NCBI GenBank assembly: GCA_947561585.1
Contig: CANNZV010001059.1
Location: 62,001-126,000 of the forward strand
DNA: 64,000 nt
Reading direction: 5' to 3'
Origin: Caprella mutica
Lineage: Eukaryota > Arthropoda > Malacostraca > Amphipoda > Caprellidae
Program-made: the position numbers and the translations under genes
The notes under the pieces: generated by a model
What the model was told of the DNA's origin: nothing
The model's input: the letters and a program-made list of their open reading frames with translations, nothing else
Databases searched by the model: none
Shown: positions 1 through 12,556 of the stretch, one piece after another
Numbering within the stretch: position 1 is the first letter of the stretch
Layout of the letters: every line of letters begins with the position of its first letter

Positions 1-1910
1 ACATGTACTACCCAAATATAATACGAGACATTAAATAATCTATTCTTATAATTAGTATAAAAAGCTATATTTTTGTCGTTTTCAAGAGACTCATATTTAA
101 TAGTTATATTAAATGCAATTGTAATAGCATGACTATGAACTTATTTATAATTGTATTTACAACAGGAATTTTATTGTTTTGTTGAGCAAACTTTCTCAGT
201 TAAATCGTAGTCTGTGATTCTCTTCTAAATTCGATATCTTCTATAATATGAAGTTTTATTTTCGAATTGTAATAAAGTCATGGAGAAAAAGTAATTCAAA
301 TGTGATATTTTCCCTCTAACAAGTGACTAGGTTTATTTATATATGTTCATTCAATTCCAAATTTACGTGTAATCTAAATATAACTCACAAAAATATTTTC
401 AGATGCATACTTTTTCCCCCCCTTTTGTTAAATATATTTCTAAATAGGAAATACTGGCAAATTGCAGGAATAAAGCAAAATTAGTATCAGATAAATATGA
501 AATAATGGTCCATTACGGAAGATTCAGGCTTTTCGCGCCATAGTGTGCAGCCGAAAATTCAATAGAATTGTAATCTCAATACAGAGAAATATGTTAGCAT
601 ATTATATCTAATGTAATTTGTTTGTATTATGAAAAACAGAAACTAACTTGGAAAATTGAACATGTTTCTTATTTTTCTCTAAATATAATACAATGCTTTT
701 ATTATCGTAATTAGTTTATATATATTTTGTAGTATAACAATATAAAAAAATAGAAATAAGTATTTAAGTACATTCGTTTAATTTTTTGATAAATGAGATA
801 TATGTTTTACCTAGAAAAGTAAACAGAAGATGTTGTTCGATATATCAATAGGAATTTATCTATATTATTGTAAGTACATCTATAATTAGGACTACATTTA
901 GGACATATTCTATGAACTGTATAATTAAATTTTGAACCTGTGCATTCAATATTTAATAATCATCTGACCTATAAGAATATAGATAATTTAACAGTCATTT
1001 ATAATTCAGTGGCTTTTATGGTGAGTAAAATTAAAGAGCTATTTAATATATGCATATTAATCATCAATTTCATTTTTGCCAACTCTAATGATTTCTTAAC
1101 ACATTGGTTGGAGTATCATTTAAGCAGAATATTATATAAATTATCAAAATATATATTGTGATAGTAAATCTGTAAATAAAATTGTTCTTTATATACATAT
1201 ATATCTTTTATACATACATAATCTTAAAATATTTATCAATCAAAATCGTGGTGATCCATAAGTTCAGGATAGATATATGCTCTATTCATTTTCATTTATA
1301 TCATTTACAGGAAATATTAATGTAAAGGCGAGTAGAGTAAGATCTAACCAATATTTAAATCGTTTTCTTTGGTGATATCAGATGAGAATCTGACAGATAC
1401 TTAAAACCATCATTCACGCTTAATATTCATTAAGTAAGCTTAGTCAAGTTCGATTTCTTCGTTAGTAAAGAATCTATGTAAACTAAACGATAGACTGACT
1501 CTTTATCCACAAATGTTGGATAGAAACAAGATCCATTCAATTTACCCTTTAATAATATTATTAAAAAAATATGGTAAGGGCCATTCTATATCATTTATTG
1601 TTTTACAATATTTAATGTGGATGCTCCAGTAGAAAATGAATAAAAATTGACATTAACTTTGTTATAATGAAAACCTTATTCGTAAAAGTCATATTGGGTG
1701 CCTTTGATGTTAATCAGAGAGCTGAATTTATTGTTACCAGTATTGAAGGTTCGATACAACTAGACTGTTGTATCAAACAGATTTTGAAATAAATCCCAAA
1801 AGAAGATTCAAATCAAACTAATTCAATATTCTCAGACTGGATGAAACTCTCAATCAAGACCCGTTTGAAGTTTTATAGCAAGAGATTCTTCTTGTTAAGA
1901 CTGTAGGGAG
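1..1910. other. AT-rich non-coding stretch
   Basis: No gene, RNA or clear repeat structure was recognised. The sequence is strongly AT-rich, with stops in all frames at short intervals. The only reading frame of any length (940-1161) is low-complexity and matches nothing known. The last ~50 bases may be degenerate Penelope sequence running into the partial copy that follows. Confidence 0.6.
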
Positions 1911-2482
1911 ACAGACTCCCACCTTTACTTGTTTCCAACGTCCTTTATAAATTCACTTGCGGACAACGATCCGCGGCCTATACATTGGCGGGACAAGGAA
2001 ACAATTAAAGGTTCGAGTTTGTCAGCACAGAGGGGTTTCCTTCAGAAACCCCTTTCCTGTTTCTATCTAATCAAAAAATAGCAAAATTTTAAACCATTCA
2101 TATGATAATAAACCATCAGATTTCGGAAAATGATTTCAAAATTTTATCAACCTGCAATAGTTACGATTTGAGGACATTGGAATAAATTTTTATTTATGAA
2201 CAGAAGCCTCAATTGAATTCACAAGGGGCTTCTACAGAATTATTTATTTTAAAATGATTTTTTTCTTTTATATGTAGATAGTTTTTTACTGATTTCATTT
2301 ATTTGTTTATTTAATTAATTGTAATATTAGTGATATATATTCATTTCTGTATCCTAGATAGGAGAATTTTGTATTTATGTAGTAGATTTAAGATATATTT
2401 AGGTTTTCCTGAGGATGATTTTTTGAAAAAATCAAAAGCTTGAAGAAATATGGACTTTTTTATTACAACCTTTGTTTTTCAC
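1911..2482 (+). repeat. 5'-truncated Penelope-like copy (pseudo-LTR)
   Basis: This segment is a near-duplicate, in the same orientation, of 4603-5166, the 3' end of the Penelope-like element that follows. It starts inside the GIY-YIG endonuclease region (around 1945-2030, frameshifted here). It continues through the 3' untranslated region, including a GGGGTTTC/GAAACCCC hairpin near 2030-2050, and runs straight into the N-terminal coding region near 2450. A partial copy placed head-to-tail before a fuller copy is the usual 'pseudo-LTR' arrangement of Penelope-like elements. The offset between the copies is about 2.69 kb. Confidence 0.8.
2409..2440 (+). ncRNA. Possible degenerate hammerhead ribozyme core in Penelope pLTR
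   Basis: The sequence reads CTGAGGA, then an AT-rich self-complementary stem (TGATTTT...AAAATCA), then a degenerate purine box. In the downstream copy (5087-5117) the same place reads TTGAGGA, a stem, then an exact GAAA. The order CUGANGA - stem II - GAAA is the hammerhead core, and Penelope-like pLTRs are known to carry hammerheads. Stems I and III and the NUH cleavage site are not convincing here, so each copy looks decayed. Confidence 0.3.
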
Positions 2483-4763
2483 TTCATTATTAAAATTCGG
2501 TTTCCACGGAACAAATCTATAATTGAAACTTTACGTCACCGCTATGGAGAACAAGTAGTGAAATTATTTCGAAATTGTGGAAAGTTAGACTTCAAAATCA
2601 AAAAGACAGAAGAAGACATTTATTTTCTCACATCGTGCATTAAGAACAAGTTATCTCCAAAATTTGTTAATTTCAAGCTTTATTCGATTAGGATTCGTCG
2701 CACCTCCTTATACAGCGATTTCCAGAAGAAGCTTTTGGAAGTTGAAACGAACATTGTTATCGAGATATTCCATACTTTGTAGTGATCTGCGATCAACAAT
2801 ATCGTGGATTGATTTCAATCATCTCTTCTCAAATATTAACAACCACAACAGTAACAAAATAGATGAAGTTAAGGAAATTCATAGACGTAAACTTTTTTAT
2901 TTGGGATTACGAACAGCACGAGAGGAGCTCGATCCTAGTAACTTAATATTTAATTACTCAAAAAAAGATTATCAACAAATGAAATAAATGCCCTAGCTAA
3001 TGGACTCAAATTTGGACTTCCTCCTAAGAAAATAGATTATCTCAAATTTTTCCTCTCTTTTGAAAAACTATTCACTGATTTGAAGAATAATGACATCTCA
3101 CCAATTCTTCCCGATGGTTTAAATCGAGTAAGGATTTCATTAAACCACCTTGCTTACAGCACATTTTACTTCTTCAACCCTTATAGTCTCAACCCGGACA
3201 AGGAACTAGTTAGCACACTTCAAAATTTGAGCATAGATAAGGATATCGTTATTTTGAGACCTGATAAAGGAAATGGCATAGTTATTTTGAATAAAGAAGA
3301 TTACCACTAAAAGATGCAAGATATTATTTCAGACAACACCAAATTCAAAATCATAAATGAAGACTGGTTTATAGTTACATTAAGACACGAAGACAAAATT
3401 AATTGATTTTTGGCAAAACTTCTAAAAGAAAAGCTCATCAGTCAAGCTCTACACGACCATCTGAGGCTGTCCAGCTCTTCACCGTGGGTAATGTATGGTT
3501 TACCTAAAATTCATAAAGATAATGTCCCTATACGCCCAATATTATCATCAATAGGCACAGCTGGCTATAAAATCTCTAAATTTCTACTTCAATATTTAAC
3601 TCCAATCACTTCCAATCAATATACCGTTTAAGACAGTTTCTCATTTGTTAAAAGATATAATCAACACTCCAAATAGTAAAATAGTTATGTAATGGCTAGT
3701 TTTGACATTAAATCACTTTTTACAAATATTCCCATAAATGAACTATTAATATTGCTTCCGATTCATTGTACGACAGCAATATATATGATGTCCCTTCTTT
3801 TTCAAAATTATATTTTAAGAATCTTCTGGAAATGGTTGTAAAGGAGGGGTTATTTATTTTTAATAATGTTTTGTATTCTCAGTTTGACGGTGTAGCTATG
3901 GGTAATCCCTTAAGTCCAACGCTAGCGAACGTTTTCTTGTGCTATCATGAAGTAAATTGGCTTAATAATTGTCCTTTTGACTTCAAACCAGTAGTTTATA
4001 AAAGATACATTGACGATTTTTTCATACTTTTTAGGCATAGTTCTCACATTAATTTTTTTTAAACTATTTAAATTATCAACATCATAATATTAAATTCACT
4101 TGTGAGACTGAAATTGATTTCAAATTAAGTTTCTTAGACGTTTTGATAAGTAGAGAAAATGATAAATTTATTACTTCTGTATATCGCAAGAAAACGTTCA
4201 CTGGCCTTGATATGAAATTTAATTCTTTTATTCCTTTTAGTTTTAAACTCAATATTATTTCATATTTAGTTTATCGGGCCTTTAGGATTTGTTCTAATGT
4301 AAAGTTGTTTGAAAATCAATTGTCTTATCTTAGGGAATATTTTTTGAAAAATGAGTTCAGAAACAAAACTATAGATAGTATGTTTAGGAAGACCATAGAT
4401 AATTTTTATAATCCACCTCCTCATTCTAAAATAACTTGTTCTAGGAAACCAATTTATTATTGGTTTCCTATTATTGGTTTAATTTATTCCAATGTCCTCA
4501 AACGTAAATTAACATCTTTAATTAGTAAGTTTTATCCTCAGATAGATCCTAAATTCATTTTTAATTCTTCTAACACTATTGGCAATATGTTTAAGTTTAA
4601 AGACAATCTCCCACCTTTACTTGTTTCCAACGTCATTTATAAATTCACTTGCGGACAGTGCTCCGCAGCCTACATAGGCGAGACAAGGAAACAATTAAAG
4701 GTTCGAGTTTGTCAACACAGAGGGGTTTCCTTCAGAAACCCCTTTACTGTTTTATCTAATTAA
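2450..4763 (+). pseudogene. Penelope-like reverse transcriptase with GIY-YIG endonuclease, broken
   Basis: This is the coding region of a Penelope-like retroelement, an enzyme that nicks a target and reverse-transcribes its RNA there. The N-terminal part (2450-2720) has the family's RHRYGEQ and FLTSC patches. Reverse transcriptase motifs follow: motif A as FDIKSLFTNIPI near 3699-3735, motif B as VAMGNPLSPTLANVF near 3892-3936, and catalytic YIDD near 4008. The C-terminal GIY-YIG domain shows VIYKFTCGQCSAAYIGE near 4635-4685. The protein is spread over all three forward frames (2450, 2664, 3080, 3410, 3766 and 4143 open successive segments), with several shifts and in-frame stops, so it is a dead copy. 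The order N-term, RT, GIY-YIG is complete. Family assignment is secure; activity is excluded for this copy. Confidence 0.9.
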
Positions 4764-5166
4764 GAAAATAGCAAAATCTTAAACCATTCATATGATAATA
4801 ACCAACAGATTTCGGAAAATGATTTCAAAATTTTATCAACCTGCAATAGTTACGATTTGAGGACATTGGAATCAATTTTTATTTATGAACAGAAGCCCCA
4901 ATTAAATTCACAAGGGGCTTCTACAGAATTATTTATTTTAAAATGATTTCTTTCTTTAATATGTAGATCGTTTTTTACTGAGTTCATTTATTTGTTTATT
5001 TAATCAATTGTAATATTAGTGATATTTATTCATTTTTGTATCCTAGATAGGAGAATTTTGTATTTATGTAGCAGATTAATGATATATTGAGGATGATTTT
5101 TCGAAAAAATTGAAAGCTTGAAGAAATATGGCCTTTTTTATTACAACCCTTGTTTTTCTACTTTTA
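4603..5166 (+). repeat. 3' end of Penelope-like element (second pLTR copy)
   Basis: This is the downstream partner of 1911-2482. It covers the end of the GIY-YIG domain, the same GGGGTTTC/GAAACCCC hairpin, the long AT-rich 3' region and the hammerhead-like block at 5087-5117. It differs from the first copy by scattered substitutions and by loss of about 11 bases just before the TTGAGGA block. Homology ends at about 5166, which I take as the 3' terminus. Confidence 0.8.
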
Positions 5167-5188
5167 TATTGCAGAATATTATAAATAA

Positions 5189-5477
5189 GTAGTTTACTTT
5201 CCCGTTAAAAATAACGGGTCATCATCAATACCAATTTACTTCTCATTATTAAGTTACTTTTAATGAATTCAATTAAAAATAAATTTTCTGCATAGTCTAA
5301 CTTATTTTTATAAATTTAAATTTAAAAATTTAATAGAAACAGGATATTTAAATATCAAGTCAATATATTCCCGTGCGTATCATTATACTATCATAGTTAC
5401 ATTCTTCAGGTTTAATATTCGTCGTGTAAAAGCGGACTCCAAATAAATAAACACACTACGGAAATTATTAGTATAGA
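5189..5477 (-). mobile_element. Non-autonomous Helitron (~289 bp)
   Basis: Read on the minus strand it begins TCTATACTAATAATTTCC at 5477. It ends with a hairpin CCCGTTA-TTTT-TAACGGG (5201-5218) followed about 10 nt later by CTAC (a variant of CTRR) at 5189. Flanking bases are A before TC and T after the end, the A^T target expected for Helitrons. It has no Rep/helicase coding. It is the same family as 8208-8488. Confidence 0.8.
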
Positions 5478-5525
5478 TGAATAATAAATATGTATACTAT
5501 ACATTATAATTATAATACGATATGA

Positions 5526-5606
5526 AGCATTTCGTGGACGAAATGTCCGTGGACGAAATTTTCATTGGATGTAATGTCCATGGACGAGATGTCCGTTGAC
5601 GAATTG
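5526..5606 (+). repeat. Short degenerate tandem repeat of TGGACGAAATGTCC type
   Basis: About five imperfect copies of a ~15-bp phrase (variants of GTGGACGAAATGTCC, itself partly self-complementary through GGACAT/ATGTCC). It resembles in style, though not in sequence, the terminal arrays of the foldback elements elsewhere in the window. No inverted partner was found nearby. Confidence 0.55.
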
Positions 5607-5610
5607 CACG

Positions 5611-7230
5611 GTACAAAGGTATAAGTAGAACTTAAAAACTTATGAAACAATATGAAAAATTGAACATTGTAAATAATTCTTCTTCTTGCATATAAAATAG
5701 TTTTTCGATACTTTTCTCAAACTTTGTACGCGCAGTGCACTGAAGTTTCAACATGACTCTTTGGTCCGCTTGCTAACATGACACGCTCCAAAACTTCTGT
5801 AAACTATGTGACATACTTGTAAGGAATGAAAATGTCTCTCGTCACTACTTCGTGTCAAAGGCAGCAAACGATTGAAATATTTTGTTTGCGTTTGACATTT
5901 TAGAGCGAAGACTTAGCTACGCTGCGAAAACTTAAACGAGTGATGCATTCATTCCAGGTAGCAAACTATTATCTCCGCTAATTGAAACTAGAATTCCACA
6001 TTTATATGGTGTTAAATTATTACTTTATAATTATCAATTTGTTAACAATAGGTGAAGTAATATTGTTTTTGATACTACCAGCAACAATAATTATTAGTGT
6101 TACTTTGGACGCAGATTATTAGTGTCACATTTGGTGATATTGTGAGCTGCTCGAAATGTACAAAAAAGTGCAAGAAATAAATTATTAGATTAAGAAAAAT
6201 AAATAATTAGCTTATGATTCAATTTCTATCATGAATTCATTCCATATTTTTTATTTTAAATATTTGCTGGATAATAAATAATTATGTTCAAACATTTAAT
6301 TCATACATAAGATTCGAATGAAATTCTATCAATCATTCAAGATCTTTCAAAACTAGAACACTGAACAAAACAGTTCGGAATTAAGTATTTAGCTTATTTC
6401 CTTGCATCACTGTAAAATAAAAATCAAATAAAAAGGAACACCCTTAGATAAAAAAAATCTTAATTAATGAGAACTAAAATCTAATCAAAACAGTTTAGTT
6501 TCTCAACCCATTACCAATATCACCTTTTTAGAAAAAAACTTTGATAAAATTTTTCATCTGATTGAGACTTCAAATTATTCCATCTAGTTACGAAATAACG
6601 CGAAATGGAAGATTGATCGTTAGTTTAGTCTTTAGCAACCGATTAACAGAGAGGTGACTGCTTGCTAATATTGTTTTTCATGCCACACTTATCCATTTGT
6701 TTTGGAATAATGTGTTGGATATTACACGACAACATATTGTGCATATAGTGAGGCATTTATTTTAATAATTGATATAAACTCGCTATGCGGTGAAAATTCA
6801 CCTCTCCCACTCAATCATGCAGATTGTATCAATGTTTTAAGAAATTTAAGTTTTAAAACTTCAATATTCAGGTTACAATAAGATTTGAATGAGAGATTAT
6901 TTTAAAAGTTTTGTTTATAATATTTGCCTTTTTTTATTCATCCGCGACATTTAAAACAGAGCATAGCAATTTCACCAAATTTTTAATTGTATTCACCACA
7001 TATAATAAATTAAAAATGAGATTTAAATTTGTTACATGTTCTCAATGATTGACAAAATCCATTCGCCTACCACCAATACCACAAAGTTAAATACTGCTAC
7101 TCTAGTAATTTTCAGAGATGTCATGATACAAACTTGGGACAATATATGTAAATTACTGGTACTGTATATGAGTAGATAAAGCCACTTAATAAATGGAATT
7201 GAAATTTCCCAAGAGGTGTTAGAGTAGTGT
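5611..7230. other. AT-rich non-coding stretch
   Basis: Nothing could be supported here: no reading frame of note, no RNA gene, no clear tandem or inverted repeat. Confidence 0.55.
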
Positions 7231-8207
7231 CCGGAAAACTGCCGAAGCGGAAAACTGCCAGTCAGTTAATGGGATTTTTTTTATGACTTTAAAGAAATAT
7301 TAGTTAGTTATAAGCACATTATAAGAACATTTTAATTTAGAAAAACGGCCTCAGCCCTTCGTTAAGAGGTTAAGTGAAATTAATTTTTACAGTGACTACT
7401 ATATAGAAATTGGATTACTTAATATTCAAAGGAAAATAATAATTCAACAAAGCTACTTTATTAAACACACAGTAAACCAAACTTCAATACACATAAGGAA
7501 GTTATAATTACCATTTTTTACTTATTTGCTATGTCATATACATTTTAAAAACATGCTATGTTACGTATATTGTCCCTTGTTTTTAATTTCTTATATAGAT
7601 GTCAGCAATATAGCCTTTGGTTGAAAAGCAAACATTAAACCTCATGTACTGATTTGTGATTAATAACTAATTAGATATTTTCATAATTATATAATTTTAA
7701 ATTATGCAATAATTAAGTGAATGTTAAATCAACTTATATGTATGTTCAATGTTTATCACATTTACATTTTTATTCTCCATGTCAACAACACAACACCTTC
7801 AATTTTACAATATTCATTTATATGTAACAAGTATTATTAATTAATATGCAATCCAATTCGATCCAGTGAAATTGTCAGAGAATTAGGTAGGTAATAGCAG
7901 TTTAATAATCATAGAAGTTGGGTCGCAAATTCTAAATATTTCTCAAATGTCCATCGAAGTTGTTTTATAATGAGGACAAGCGAATATCCAGCTTGAAGAT
8001 TTGTTTAATTCTCAAATTATAAACAGAAATAAATAAATAATTAGACACTAAGTCCGTTATGAACAGATAATGTGAAGATGCGTTGTGTAAACAAAGAAAT
8101 TGTTCTCTGTCCCTAATATAATTATTTCTTTGTTTCTTCTCTTAGTATTTTCTAAGCAAAATTTCAGTTTTAAATTTCTATATTGTATTTCATTTATATC
8201 TTTAACA

Positions 8208-8488
8208 TCTATACTAATAATTTCCCTCGTGTGTTTATTTATTTGGTGTCCGCTTTTACACTATTGGTATTAAACATGAAGATTGTAACTATGATATGCA
8301 CGGGTATATATTGACTTGATATTCAAATCCCCCTGTTTTTATTCAATTTTTAAATGTATTTTATCTATAAAATAAATAAGATTGTGCAGAAAATTAAATT
8401 TCAATTGAATTCATTAAAATTAACCTAATTACGGGTAATAAATTGGTATTCATGATGACCCGTTATTCTTAACGGGGAAGTACACTAG
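8208..8488 (+). mobile_element. Non-autonomous Helitron (281 bp)
   Basis: It starts TCTATACTAATAATTTCCC at 8208 (preceded by A at 8207). It ends with hairpin CCCGTTA-TTCT-TAACGGG (8459-8476), then CTAG at 8485-8488 followed by T. TC start, 3' hairpin, CTRR end and A^T target are all present. No coding capacity. Nested inside the foldback element 7231-8761, hence younger than it. Confidence 0.85.
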
Positions 8489-8665
8489 TATATATAATAA
8501 TGTATTTTACATATTTTTCTGATAAATTTGCATACATTTAACTATTATATTTGTTTTGTAAAATGAGTAAAAATGAATGTACCATTACCTCCTTAACGAA
8601 AGGCGAACTACTTTTTATATAAATTAAAATGTTATTATTGACTTAAATAATTAAATTGCCAGTAA

Positions 8666-8761
8666 GTGACTGGCAGTTTTCCGCTTCGGCAGTTTTCCGC
8701 CTGGCAGTTTTCCGCTTCGACAGTTTTCCGCCTGGCAGTTTTCCGCATGGCGGGTTTTCCG
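8666..8761 (-). repeat. Terminal tandem array of the 7231-8761 element
   Basis: Six phrase-like copies of GGCAGTTTTCCGC separated by CTTC, CTT or AT-type linkers. It is inverted relative to the two copies at 7231-7262, so the two ends differ threefold in copy number. Confidence 0.75.
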
Positions 8762-11700
8762 TGTACCGTTATAGTGTTGTCATTATAATTGTTCAGGTGT
8801 AATTATTTTCTGTAACGATACACTATAGCGTAATCTCTTATCGCAATATAATACAACTGTTTGAACTCTTATGTTTGTAATTATGTTTGTGATTCAAAAT
8901 ATTTAGTTGAATTATAGCAAGCTAAATACCGTTAAAATTGAAAAGGCACTTTGAATTTCATGTTCAGTTTGGTTTCTACAAAGCAATTCTGTTAAATCTC
9001 CAGTTGATCCAATCCAATATACCAGAGTTCAACTTTTTCTAGCGAACTTTAGTATTTCATCCTATTCTCAAGTGTAATGCCCAAACTTGCCACAGCACTA
9101 ATCTATGCTCATGCACCGAAACTCCACAACCTAACTTTAGTATTAGAAGTTCGGTAAATGGTAATGTAATGATGCATTTTATCGAGATTGCAATTCTGAA
9201 TAAATGATTGGACTATTCCCGCTACAGTTACGTTTATATGCAACTCAATCTACGCAATTTTGAAACCAAATTTGTATATCGAATTGTTAAAAACTCGAAC
9301 CAGTTATAATCGAATTTGTCATAAAAACTAACACTCATTGTAATCATACTTGAATACTTAGCATTTTTTTTAAATTAATTCCCATTATCTTTATTTGAAG
9401 TGATACGTGAAATAACTAATCTAAATCGGTACAATAATATAAAAATATCTATTGTTAATTTAAATTGACCGTTTTACCATTTTTCTCACCATTTAATTTT
9501 TACCTGTATTTTCTTCACATCCCAGTAAATTACAAGTGAAAATAATTCATTGGTTATATTATTGAACTATCATCAGTTGATATTGATTCAACGTTATGGC
9601 TTTAGTTAGAATTTCATACTAAATTGAAATATATGATTCTTATCATGTTTAATATTTTGATAATATTAAGAAGTTATACAATTTCAACAAATAATTATAA
9701 TATAAACTATTATGATTAATATATGTTTCTTGTGATAACGTCTACCATGACCATAAGTTAATTCAATATTGAATTTACATTCAACATTTAAATTATATAC
9801 ACCGATATAAATAAACACTTGGAAAAGTAATGACATTTGTCATATTTCACTGTGATTCAGCTTGACAGCAGGTGAGAGATTATTCTGTGGATTTTGAACA
9901 CTTTATCTTATTTGAGAAATACCAAAGTAAAAATAATTACCTACTATACTAATTGACACTTTTGTCGGTCGATTGCACGCTTCTTAATTAATCATTGTAA
10001 AACATCACTGGTGATCAGCTTAATAAAATACACACAATTAAATTAACACACTTTTATGGATACAAAATCGAAGATAATCTACAAAATTTCCGTTTGTCCT
10101 TTATTTCTTTAAGGTATATTTCAGTTCTTTTCGAGAAAAACTATTTGATTTAATAGATGTAACTGTGGCTGAAGTTCCACCATTCATATTAGTTTCAAGG
10201 CTAACTAATAAATCACATTCTTGTTGTTGTAGCTTGTAAGATAAGAGTCGCTGAAGAAGTTCGATAATCTTTGATCTATTGCCTCACTTGTAATTTATCG
10301 CCTATTATTTACGAGGATACGAGAAAGGTGGGATGATTGTCTGAGACAACGGGCTATCTTTTCAAAAAAATTATATAGTTTCTTTGCAAGTTAAAAATAA
10401 CATTAAATTGAAAGGTGCTCAAAGTGTTCATCTCAAAACATGCGACCTATATATAATTTGCGAGCAAAATTCAACGCAATGCAATTACTGACTTGTTATA
10501 GAAAACAATCATCCGTTTGAAACGGAGATCTATTAATCCGACAGCTTGGGAATTAAATTTCATATACTCCATGATGAGTTTTTTTATCTATATTATACGA
10601 AAAATGGACTATTTGGGAAATTAAACAATATTTGAAAACTGATATTGACCAAATTTTAACGTGAAGTCTAAATTGTTTTTGAAAGTTTCATGTAATATCA
10701 ATTCGGAGAAAATTATTTTTCATCAATTCATAACTTTTAATGACATAACACATGTTACTAACTATTATAATTTCTTCAAAAAAATTTGCTCCACTTTAAT
10801 TATTTTGAGTTTTAATCAATTCATTTATAATATTTTTGTATTTTTTAACCATGATATTTCAAGCTTGAGATCTGCAGAAATAAATAAAAAAACTCTTCAT
10901 TGAACTAAAACGTAATAACAATGAATTGGAAAAAAAAATTCTAATGCCGAGATTGCAGTCAAAACTATTTCTTTCTCAAAATCTCTTCATTCGATATAAC
11001 TCTCTTAGTATAATATGATGAGAGTTTAATAGCCAAGATGTTTGGGTGCATCTAATACAGCTCATAGAACAATGAAGTGTATCTAATTTAGTGTTTCTGC
11101 GCTATCCATTCGAAAGCCATTAGCGGATTGGCTCTGCAAGCTGAATCCAATAGAACAAGATATCACCATATTTTGATATATAATAATTATCGATATCTAT
11201 TCATTTATATTTATGATCTACTTTTGAAGAGACATAATTGCGTAAAATGTTATATCCTATTTAATAACCAAGAATAAACAAAAGTAATAATTACCTCCAA
11301 AAATAAATTGAAAGATAAAAAGTTACACATATTTTTTGTTGTCAGATTTGAAGATGTCCAAGGACGATTAAATAAAAAACATATATCTAATTTCACTTTA
11401 AAATTCAATAAAAATATTGCATTATAAAATTAGAGAGCAGAACAAAGTTTCACAAAGGTGTGCATTAATAAAAAAACATTATCAGTATATTCTTTTTTCG
11501 AAAGATAGTTCAGTTCTAAAAACATAAAAGAGAAAATTAAATAGTTTTAAATACCAGAGCGAACTTACACAACTGAAACAAGAAAATCTCCCCCAAACTC
11601 CCTGTTTTCATAACATTAGTTTAAATGACTGAGTAATTAACACTTCGGCAACTGCCATTCCACCTTTAATTTGAACACGAAAACAGCCCAAACTTCAGAA

Positions 11701-11970
11701 TGTCCTCACTATCATCTAGTGTAGTAAATTGGATCTGCTGCCTAATTGTATACTATAAATATTACAAATATTACAAGTGTCTGACAGTTACTACCACTGT
11801 GTATTACTTCTCATCTTTTATTTCCTTGCCTTTGAATATTTTTGTCATGTATTGCAACCTTAAATGTAGTGTGATGTTCACTTAACTTTATGTTGCCCGA
11901 AAAGTTTTCTCTTAATACTTATATATGGCTTGATTTCCAATATTGTGTTGTATATATTCACTTTTTTTTA
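8762..11970. other. AT-rich non-coding stretch
   Basis: No gene, RNA or repeat structure could be supported. The longest frame (10661-10903) is AT-driven and matches no known family. Confidence 0.55.
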
Positions 11971-11971
11971 A

Positions 11972-12031
11972 TAGCTCACAGCCTGTCCGACTGTGAGCTA
12001 TGTTGTAAAAGGACAATATTTTATCAATAAA
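11972..12031 (+). terminator. Hairpin plus AATAAA: possible transcript or retroposon 3' end
   Basis: A perfect 10-bp stem TAGCTCACAG/CTGTGAGCTA (11972-11981 and 11991-12000) with a 9-nt loop is followed 25 nt later by AATAAA (12026-12031) and a T/A-rich tail. This looks like the 3' end of a transcript or of a retroposed element. No upstream coding region was recognised, so the parent is unknown. Confidence 0.35.
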
Positions 12032-12556
12032 GTTGTTTCAATTATTATATGCTAAATTTGGCAAAATTTCCAAACTTTCCAACTATATTTTGAAGGAAAT
12101 CTTCAAACAATATTAATACCCTTTATATCTTTAAAATTTGAACAGCGGTTAGGGTACTTACGAATCAATAATTTATGATGAATTTCATTTGATTGAATAA
12201 GGTGAACTTCCTGTCTGCTGTATTCATTAAAGCTGTGTGAATAAGATGTTCTAAACTGAATTTATTATTTATAATTTAATCATATTTTTCAAGAGATTCA
12301 CATAGAGAAAAGACAAATGAATCTATATACTGATTATGTCAGCAGTATTTTGATGTTTTCGTATGTCACCGGAAGTGTGCCACTCTCCGAAAATAGCTCT
12401 GAACCCAGCAGTGAATATATTTCACTCAGATTTATGGAATCCATTTGCTTCTGAGACGGAAAAGTGACGGGTATTGCTTGCTTACCTGATTGAATAATTC
12501 GAGTAATCATCCGTTTATTTAACTGAATATAGAAATAACATTATATCATGCCATGT
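12032..12556. other. AT-rich non-coding stretch
   Basis: Nothing recognised. Confidence 0.5.

Larger units (their letters stand above)
7231..8761. mobile_element. Foldback-type element with GGAAAACTGCC terminal arrays
   Basis: The left end carries two copies of a GGAAAACTGCC(G/A)AAGC-type unit (7231-7262). The right end carries about six copies in inverted orientation (8666-8761, read as GGCAGTTTTCCGC). Inside these arrays the inverted similarity continues, e.g. AAAACGGCC...CCCTTCGTTAAGAGG near 7343-7370 against CCTCCTTAACGAAAGGCG near 8588-8606. The interior has no gene and is interrupted by a Helitron at 8208-8488. No clear target duplication was identified. Confidence 0.65.

Noticed and set aside
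10661..10903. 80-residue frame in AT-rich DNA
   Set aside because: Composition-driven; no motif, no supporting promoter, splice or conservation signal.
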